DNA of 5,976 bases. Source: Candidatus Poseidoniaceae archaeon. Lineage in GTDB: Archaea > Thermoplasmatota > Poseidoniia > Poseidoniales > Poseidoniaceae. The position numbers and the translations under genes are program-made. The stretch is from positions 1 to 5,976 of the forward strand of contig JASLVI010000091.1 in assembly GCA_030741455.1 (NCBI GenBank). The letters run 5' to 3'. Of this stretch, positions 1-4,432 are shown one piece after another (the stretch's first letter is position 1; each line of letters begins with the position of its first letter). The notes under the pieces are model-generated. The model did not search any database, was not told the DNA's origin, and saw only the letters and a program-made list of their open reading frames with translations.

Positions 1-278
1 CCGTCTTCGGTGTCAGCTCCATCGATAATCGCTTGATAAATCTCCGCTGGTTGGTGTGGTTCGAGGTCGAGACAAGAGGAGAGACGGATGATGAGGCGTT
101 TCTCTTCACGTGTTAATATGCCATCGAGCAGCATCACCTCTATGGTACTGCGAAATGCAGCAAGGCGGCGTACAGTTTTGGCGGACACGACTTGGCGTAT
201 GAAGAACTTCTTCTTGAACCCACGCGAAGATATACGCAAAAATTTGTCTTTTCTGAATGATGCGTATGGCTTATTCAC
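1..278 (-). CDS. TerB-like helical protein, partial (3' end beyond left edge)
   Basis: This reading frame stays open for 92 codons from a GTG at 276-278 to the left edge of the window, with no stop, so the C-terminus is missing. The first ~45 residues are strongly basic and aromatic (FKKKFFIRQ, VRRLAAF). They are followed by IEVMLLDGILTREEKRLI and then LSSCLDLEPHQPAEIYQAI. The pattern of a helix ending in a DG turn, an acidic/basic T-x-E-E-K segment and a second helix resembles the TerB-type (tellurite-resistance-like) all-helical fold, whose metal-associated acidic loop sits at the same place. This is recognition by pattern only, and the function is unknown. The GTG overlaps the TGA of the upstream glycosyltransferase by four bases (GTGA), which argues strongly for this start and for translational coupling. 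There is no ATG upstream in this frame before its stop near 350, and no clear Shine-Dalgarno sequence. The basic N-terminus could contact nucleic acid or membrane (inference). Confidence 0.62.
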   Translation of the reverse strand, partial: MNKPYASFRKDKFLRISSRGFKKKFFIRQVVSAKTVRRLAAFRSTIEVMLLDGILTREEKRLIIRLSSCLDLEPHQPAEIYQAIIDGADTED

Positions 279-1153
279 CGAAGGCCGTGGTGTTGTTCTA
301 AATCTCGCAATTTTGCTAGAATCTCTTCCGTGAAGGTATTTTTGATTTGAACATCATTGTATCCCCCGAAAACGTTGGTTGCTTCAAGCGTCAATTGTTG
401 AGAGGCTGGAATCGCAGGGAATGTTCGATTGATACCATCGATGACAGAAATTGGAACATTTTCTTCAATTGCGAGAGATGTGAGCCAAAGGTCGTCGTTT
501 TTCGGACAAACTTCGAGAAATTCGCGACCTCGTTGTTTAGCAACTCGAAGAAATTCTGGGCTGTAGATTTCCCCCATCGAGGATGTGTAAAAATTAAGAT
601 TTGTTGGTTTATCTGTCAACCCTGGCCCCCATTCAAGATAAGGGAGTGCTTCGGTTCCTTCGTCATTAAGACGGATGCAGTGGGCACGAAAAGCGTGCAA
701 TGCGTCTGGCATTTTTCTAATGGAAAGAGCAAGTTTTTGTAGCCACCATTTTGGATAGATATGATCATCATCGCCAGTAGCATGCGGTCGATCGAAATCT
801 TCCATCATTTCGATGAATGGGAAGTATTTGGTGTGCGGGCCAAAATTTTCGACGAGTTGAATTTCAAGACCTCGTTTGACAAGTCGTTGGAGACCTTTGG
901 TCGGTTGATTATACAACGATTCATCGTCCACGAAAAGAACAGCCCGTGAAGGGCGGATTTTCCCCCGAGCAATCGCCTCAAGTGAAAGGTGGGCTGTTTG
1001 AAACCGAATCCCATATGTTGTCATCGAAAGAGTTGGTCCTGCCTCTGATAGCATCGATCGTGATGAAAGGCGGTTATGGATGTTCAACTTCATCATAAGG
1101 AGATTGATGTACAATTTACTCGGAAGGTTACGGATGAATTCAAGCACACCCAT
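275..1153 (-). CDS. glycosyltransferase-like protein (GT-A type, DDD motif)
   Basis: The protein is 292 residues long. Its fold signature is that of family-2-like glycosyltransferases: a strand and loop near 42-50 (LSMTTYGIR), a strand at 71-77 (AVLFVDD), a KYFPF segment near 109-113, and the likely metal/nucleotide-sugar site TGDDDHIYP at 127-134. A second acidic cluster at 219-223 (NDDLW) sits where related proteins carry a DD(I/L)W motif. An NVFGGYND segment lies near the C-terminus. These motifs suggest transfer of an activated sugar to a glycan or other acceptor; the donor and acceptor cannot be read from sequence. There is no clear signal peptide or membrane helix, so it is probably cytosolic or peripheral. 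The segment at about 190-198 (TSSMGEIYSP) is less glycine-rich than I would expect for the family. The ATG start is supported by a TATA-like palindrome about 45 bases upstream. Only a weak AGGTTGAG precedes it. Its stop overlaps the start of the TerB-like gene. Confidence 0.7.
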   Translation of the reverse strand: MGVLEFIRNLPSKLYINLLMMKLNIHNRLSSRSMLSEAGPTLSMTTYGIRFQTAHLSLEAIARGKIRPSRAVLFVDDESLYNQPTKGLQRLVKRGLEIQLVENFGPHTKYFPFIEMMEDFDRPHATGDDDHIYPKWWLQKLALSIRKMPDALHAFRAHCIRLNDEGTEALPYLEWGPGLTDKPTNLNFYTSSMGEIYSPEFLRVAKQRGREFLEVCPKNDDLWLTSLAIEENVPISVIDGINRTFPAIPASQQLTLEATNVFGGYNDVQIKNTFTEEILAKLRDLEQHHGLR

Positions 1154-1191
1154 AACATCTCAACCTGTTGATATTTACACGTCCTAGAATT

Positions 1192-1203
1192 GATTATATA
1201 ATC
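1192..1203. promoter_or_regulatory. palindromic TATA-box-like element of a divergent promoter
   Basis: GATTATATAATC is a perfect 12-base palindrome containing TTATATAA, a close match to the archaeal TATA box. Its centre is about 45 bases from the ATG at 1153 on the minus strand and about 45 bases from the ATG at 1243 on the plus strand. With the usual archaeal spacing of roughly 25-27 bases from TATA to transcription start, both directions would begin near 1171 and 1224, leaving short leaders of about 18-19 bases. A shared bidirectional element is inference. The flanks are AT-rich without a clear BRE on either side. Confidence 0.5.
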
Positions 1204-1225
1204 ACGTCGATAATCGATGAATTGG

Positions 1226-1233
1226 TATAAAAT
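1226..1233 (+). promoter_or_regulatory. alternative TATA-like box, plus strand
   Basis: TATAAAAT lies only 10 bases before the ATG at 1243. If used, transcription would start near 1255, after that ATG, and the in-frame ATG at 1294 would become the start of the membrane-protein gene. It competes with the palindrome at 1192-1203 as the functional promoter element, and sequence alone does not settle which is used. Confidence 0.3.
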
Positions 1234-1242
1234 CAGAAACAA

Positions 1243-1869
1243 ATGATGGGAAAAGGGGTTGAATCCATAAGGGTTGGAAGTCAGCGCCAACCAATGAAGA
1301 AAGTCATAATGCGCCAATATTGGCGGCTTCAGCAGTCTCAAACCGTTATTTCGATGGTTTTCTGGACAACGACTCTGACCTTGCTCATTTGGCCATATGT
1401 CAAGTGGCGATTTGAATCTACATGTGATTCTGGGTTGTGTTTTTCGAATGAAATCCTCGGCCTACCTTCAACCTATATTGGTTTGATGTCGATCGGCGTT
1501 ATGGTTCTTCTCACCGTCCTCCTTATCGGCTACATCTACGATGTTGGGCTCGGTTTGTGGAAGGAGCATCTTACAATCTCCACCGAGCGAAACCCGTTTG
1601 GCGTCTACCTCATCTCTCCCCCAATGGGACTCATACTTGCACAAACAAACATGTTGCTCAAGCATATCGCGCCCGAGGATGAAGATGTTCAGCGCCACGT
1701 TGCATTTGTAGAACGATGGCTTGAATGGAATGCTGACGAAGAAATTTGGGCCCGAGCTATGGATGCTTGGAAGAATTCAATGAATGATAAGGACCCTCAT
1801 CTCCCATTTTTGAGCGAAGAAATGCAGGCCGATTTAATCGAACGTTCCTCGTCGTTGCCAAAGGAATGA
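1243..1869 (+). CDS. two-helix membrane protein of unknown function
   Basis: The protein is 208 residues from the first ATG. I do not recognise a family. Two hydrophobic segments are clear: about 34-54 (ISMVFWTTTLTLLIW) and about 76-104 (IGLMSIGVMVLLTVLLIGYIYDVG). The short loop between them contains two cysteines, C61 and C66, in STCDSGLCF. If the loop faces outside, these could form a disulphide. After the second helix comes a moderately hydrophobic stretch (121-141, VYLISPPMGLILAQTNMLL) that could lie on the membrane surface, then a charged, tryptophan-rich cytosolic tail (EDEDVQRHV, WLEWNADEEIW). By the positive-inside rule both termini would be cytosolic (inference). The start is uncertain: ATG 1243 and 1246 lie 45 bases from the palindromic TATA, while ATG 1294 (MKKVIMRQYW) would give a more compact 191-residue protein that starts shortly before helix 1. 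It diverges from the glycosyltransferase gene and is followed by a pyrimidine tract, so it may be monocistronic. Confidence 0.72.
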   Translation: MMGKGVESIRVGSQRQPMKKVIMRQYWRLQQSQTVISMVFWTTTLTLLIWPYVKWRFESTCDSGLCFSNEILGLPSTYIGLMSIGVMVLLTVLLIGYIYDVGLGLWKEHLTISTERNPFGVYLISPPMGLILAQTNMLLKHIAPEDEDVQRHVAFVERWLEWNADEEIWARAMDAWKNSMNDKDPHLPFLSEEMQADLIERSSSLPKE

Positions 1870-1878
1870 AACTGCATA

Positions 1879-1893
1879 TTTTCTCCTCTTTTT
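1879..1893 (+). terminator. pyrimidine/U-rich tract, possible archaeal terminator
   Basis: An unbroken 15-base pyrimidine run (TTTTCTCCTCTTTTT) begins 10 bases after the stop of the membrane-protein gene. Archaeal RNA polymerase can terminate at U-rich tracts without a stem-loop, and the final five Ts are the best candidate. There is no hairpin directly before it, as is usual for archaea. It separates the small membrane-protein gene from the dnaG leader. Confidence 0.45.
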
Positions 1894-1925
1894 ATCCATA
1901 GGATTCAAAAGGTGAAGGCTGTAGC

Positions 1926-1997
1926 AGTGAATGCTGAATCACATTCACTTGGATAGGAAAATATTCCTAACCGTTGCACTGCATCCCCTTTTGGGAT
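1926..1997 (+). promoter_or_regulatory. three tandem small hairpins in the dnaG upstream region
   Basis: Three inverted repeats follow each other. First, AGTGAATG (1926-1933) pairs with CATTCACT (1942-1949): 8 bp with an 8-base loop. Second, TAGGAA (1954-1959) pairs with TTCCTA (1964-1969): 6 bp with a 4-base loop. Third, ATCCC (1983-1987) pairs with GGGAT (1993-1997): 5 bp with a CTTTT loop. None is followed by a T run, so they do not look like intrinsic terminators. They could be operators, a structured leader, or partly chance. AAATAT inside the second and GATAAATG at 1995-2002 are also TATA-like, so the dnaG promoter probably lies here. The exact element is unresolved. Confidence 0.35.
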
Positions 1998-2012
1998 AAA
2001 TGCGCCGACTGT

Positions 2013-2031
2013 GAGGAGGCCGAAAGGAGGA
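2013..2031 (+). promoter_or_regulatory. doubled Shine-Dalgarno region deciding the dnaG start
   Basis: GAGGAGG at 2013-2019 is followed by AAAGGAGGA at 2023-2031. The GGAGG core (2026-2030) sits 7 bases before a TTG at 2038, an ideal spacing, while the first core is too far (18 bases) from that TTG. This favours TTG 2038 over the in-frame GTG 2011, which overlaps the first core, and competes with ATG 2080, which has only a weaker AAGGAA just upstream. Confidence 0.6.
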
Positions 2032-2037
2032 TTCAAT

Positions 2038-3267
2038 TTGGCTCGAAGAAACAATTCAGGAAATAAACAAGGAAAAGCGATGAAGTATTTGATCAAGGCT
2101 GATATTAAGGTCAATGGGACCGTTCAGCGAAAGGATATCATCGGGGCAATCATGGGGCAGACCGAAGGTTTGCTCGGTGATGAGCTCGAACTCAGAAAAT
2201 TACAGCGAACGGCTCGTGTTGGACATGTTGACGTTGAAATGGAAAGCAAAGGTGGTAAGGTGCATGGAATGATTCTCATCCCTAGCAGCATGGATAATGT
2301 TGAAACCGCAATTATTGGTTCAGCATTGGAGACCATCGATCGTATCGGTCCATGTCAGGCAAAAATCACAGTTGTCGAAATCTCAGATGTTCGGGCAACG
2401 AAGCGAACTGCTGTTGTCGACCGTGCGAAGGAGCTGCTTCTCGCACTCGTAAACTCTGGAGAGGCTGCAAGCAAAACAGTAGTGGAAGAAGTCCGCTCCG
2501 TACTTACGGTCGGTACTGCAACAAACTACCACGGACTAACATGCGGTCCAAATGTGCAAAGTTCAGACTCCCTCATCATCGTTGAAGGTCGAAATGACGT
2601 CATCAATTTACTAAATTGTGGCGTCAAGAATGCAATCAGCGCAGATGGTGCAGGAAACATCAAACAAGAATTGATTGATCTTGCAAACGGAAAGCAATCC
2701 GTTACGCTTGCTATCGATGGTGATCGTGGTGGCGAAATGTTGTTCCGGCAGTTGCATGCCATTCTCAAGGTTGACTTTGTTGCTCAGGCACCCGTCGGAC
2801 AAGAATGGGAGCTTCTGCCGCAGAAGACCATTACCAAGTCGCTCTCGATGAAAGTCGATGCTGCTAAGTTTGCGAAAACGATGCAGGCTCAAGATAAAGA
2901 AGACGAGAAAAAGCATGGCGTGGCTAATGATGAATGGGTTGAAGAGATGACTGATGTTTACGAAATGGAAGTCGCTCCAGCAGAAATCCAAGAGATGTTC
3001 GATCACCAAGACGCTTTGGGGAAGAACAAGGCAATGTTCATTCTCGCTGACGGTTCAGTAAGTGAAGAAATGGGTGCTGGTTCTATCGCAAAGACTGCGG
3101 CAGGCACAGAGGGTGTACAAGCGCTCATCATCAATGGACCTATCAGCGATCGAATTCAAGAAATCGCTTCTGAAGCGTCCATTGCTACCGTCGTTGGTAC
3201 CAAGCCTGGTAAAGGATTTAATCAAGAAAGTGGACAGCAATCATGGTTCTCAGAATCACACCGTTGA
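2038..3267 (+). CDS. dnaG: archaeal DnaG (Toprim-domain primase / exosome subunit)
   Basis: The protein is 409 residues from TTG 2038. After a basic extension (ARRNNSGNKQGKA) it reads MKYLIKADIKVNGTV, then DIIGAIMGQTEGLLGDEL, the characteristic N-terminal region of archaeal DnaG. The Toprim domain follows: IIVEGRNDV with the catalytic-type glutamate at 183, then AIDGDRGGE with aspartates at 227 and 229, the metal-binding DxD. Both motifs are intact. The next part is a charged linker with an acidic helix (DEWVEEMTDVYEMEV). A C-terminal domain follows, containing ALIINGPISDRIQEIA and ATVVGTKPGKG, as in the family, so the gene looks full length. Known archaeal DnaG proteins bind the RNA exosome (Csl4/Rrp4 complexes) and favour adenine-rich RNA, and some show primase activity; which role dominates here cannot be told. 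The start is TTG by Shine-Dalgarno evidence; ATG 2080 would give 395 residues, beginning exactly at the conserved MKYLI. It is probably co-transcribed with the membrane protein that starts 40 bases downstream. Confidence 0.93.
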   Translation: MARRNNSGNKQGKAMKYLIKADIKVNGTVQRKDIIGAIMGQTEGLLGDELELRKLQRTARVGHVDVEMESKGGKVHGMILIPSSMDNVETAIIGSALETIDRIGPCQAKITVVEISDVRATKRTAVVDRAKELLLALVNSGEAASKTVVEEVRSVLTVGTATNYHGLTCGPNVQSSDSLIIVEGRNDVINLLNCGVKNAISADGAGNIKQELIDLANGKQSVTLAIDGDRGGEMLFRQLHAILKVDFVAQAPVGQEWELLPQKTITKSLSMKVDAAKFAKTMQAQDKEDEKKHGVANDEWVEEMTDVYEMEVAPAEIQEMFDHQDALGKNKAMFILADGSVSEEMGAGSIAKTAAGTEGVQALIINGPISDRIQEIASEASIATVVGTKPGKGFNQESGQQSWFSESHR

Positions 3268-3307
3268 TTCCGTTACGTTCATTTCATTGTTCGGGTAAGG
3301 TGAACAC

Positions 3308-4432
3308 ATGGACCAAGACGTGGAGTCTGCTTCTGAATCCGAGGAAGAGATTGTAGAAGAAGAAATTCTTGATGAATCCGCCTCGGAAGAGTTTGAATTA
3401 ATGGACGCTCGTGCATTGCCAATTCGAGCAAAACCGTTGTTCCACAACAATGGAGAAGATGTTGATGAATTCCCTCTACAAGAAACAAAAGATGGGTTTT
3501 CATCCACTTCAATTATTGTCGGGGATGGTTTATTTCGAGTTGTAAAAACAACAATGCATGAGGACGGGGTTCCAAGGATCGATGTTCAACTTGCCATGGA
3601 CTCAGAAGTAACGAGTTTTCAACATGTGATTGAAAAACCAGAACGGTTAGAAATCGGCTTATCGATTGGATTTGGTATCCTTGGTATATCGTTCATGATG
3701 ATTCAGGGATTGTCGTTTATGATTTTTGGATTGGCGATGTTCCTTATCGGATTGAAATTCCTTCCAACTAAACTCGAAACCCATCATCTGATTTTCTCTT
3801 CATGTGGTAATTCTCATGAAATAAATCTTGGAACTGTAGGGTGTTTTCTTCCTGGCTTCCGCACCAGCATGGCCTTGATTGGCCCTGTAATGGCCGAATA
3901 CATCAAGGAAGGGAATCTTGATTCGGGCGACATTGATGAATTGCATGCAAAACTTCGCGCTCCCATCCTCCCCCAACCAGTAGCTCAGCCAGTTCAACAG
4001 TTACCAATGCCAACAATGCCCATAGAGATCAATACAGAAAATAATTCAAACGAACTTGATGTTGTGGTACCAGAAGCCCCGGTTCAAGATGTAAAGGAGG
4101 ATGTTTCCTCTGCTGAGAATGAGCCCGTTGCCATGGGGCCTCCTGTCGTGGTACCAGCTCCACCAGAGCCTTTGGCTGCTCCACTTCCTCCAGCCATTTC
4201 ACCCCCTCCTGTAGGCCCTCCAGTGCCATCGCCGCCGGTAATGGCACCAGTCGCACCAATGCCACCTCCGCCATTAGCGCCAATGCCTATGGGCCCACCT
4301 GGAATCAATCAACCAATCCCTCTTGACATGCCCCTTCCGGAAGCACCAAGAATCTCTGTTCAAGCCACACCAACTCAAGAGCCTTCGATTTCACAAGAAG
4401 AACAGGATGCTCTGCTTGATGAGTTGTCTTAA
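3308..4432 (+). CDS. acidic, proline-rich membrane-hairpin protein, unknown function
   Basis: The protein is 374 residues with four distinct zones. Residues 1-34 are very acidic (SESEEEIVEEEILDESASEE). Residues 35-112 look like a small folded domain with beta character. Residues about 115-152 form two closely spaced hydrophobic segments (IGLSIGFGILGISFMMIQ, then FMIFGLAMFLIGLKFL), a likely membrane hairpin that leaves both ends on the same side. Residues 155-215 carry a cysteine pair (C166, C179) and LHAKLRAP. The remaining tail to about 365 is low-complexity and proline-rich (about 273-343 in particular: VVVPAPPEPLAAPLPP and similar), ending with an acidic DALLDELS. I do not recognise the family. 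The tail suggests a protein-binding or spacer region (inference). The start at ATG 3308 is backed by GGTGA at 3299-3303, four bases before it. The gene follows dnaG by 40 bases with no obvious terminator between, and its TAA directly abuts the stop of the convergent gene. Confidence 0.82.
   Translation: MDQDVESASESEEEIVEEEILDESASEEFELMDARALPIRAKPLFHNNGEDVDEFPLQETKDGFSSTSIIVGDGLFRVVKTTMHEDGVPRIDVQLAMDSEVTSFQHVIEKPERLEIGLSIGFGILGISFMMIQGLSFMIFGLAMFLIGLKFLPTKLETHHLIFSSCGNSHEINLGTVGCFLPGFRTSMALIGPVMAEYIKEGNLDSGDIDELHAKLRAPILPQPVAQPVQQLPMPTMPIEINTENNSNELDVVVPEAPVQDVKEDVSSAENEPVAMGPPVVVPAPPEPLAAPLPPAISPPPVGPPVPSPPVMAPVAPMPPPPLAPMPMGPPGINQPIPLDMPLPEAPRISVQATPTQEPSISQEEQDALLDELS

Noticed and set aside
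88..333. Plus-strand frame of 81 codons near the left edge
   Set aside because: It is antisense to the TerB-like and glycosyltransferase genes, has low-complexity Ser/Arg composition and no promoter; the minus-strand reading is far more protein-like.
347..742. Plus-strand frame of 131 codons
   Set aside because: It lies wholly antisense to the glycosyltransferase gene, whose motifs are clear; composition is Cys/Phe/Trp-rich as expected for a shadow frame.
1954..1969. Hairpin TAGGAA/TTCCTA as an intrinsic terminator
   Set aside because: The stem is AT-rich and short and no T tract follows; the pyrimidine tract at 1879-1893 is a better terminator candidate.
2011..2013. GTG as the dnaG start
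   Set aside because: It overlaps the first Shine-Dalgarno core and has no ribosome-binding site before it; the encoded residues are the translated Shine-Dalgarno region.
4064..4157. Two copies of GTGGTACCAG in the proline-rich tail region
   Set aside because: Both encode the same VVVP-type segment in frame, so the repeat is explained by the low-complexity protein sequence.
4084..4308. Minus-strand glycine-rich frame that resembles a glycine-rich repeat protein
   Set aside because: It is the exact antisense of the proline-rich tail (CCN codons read as NGG), so the glycine pattern is a by-product.
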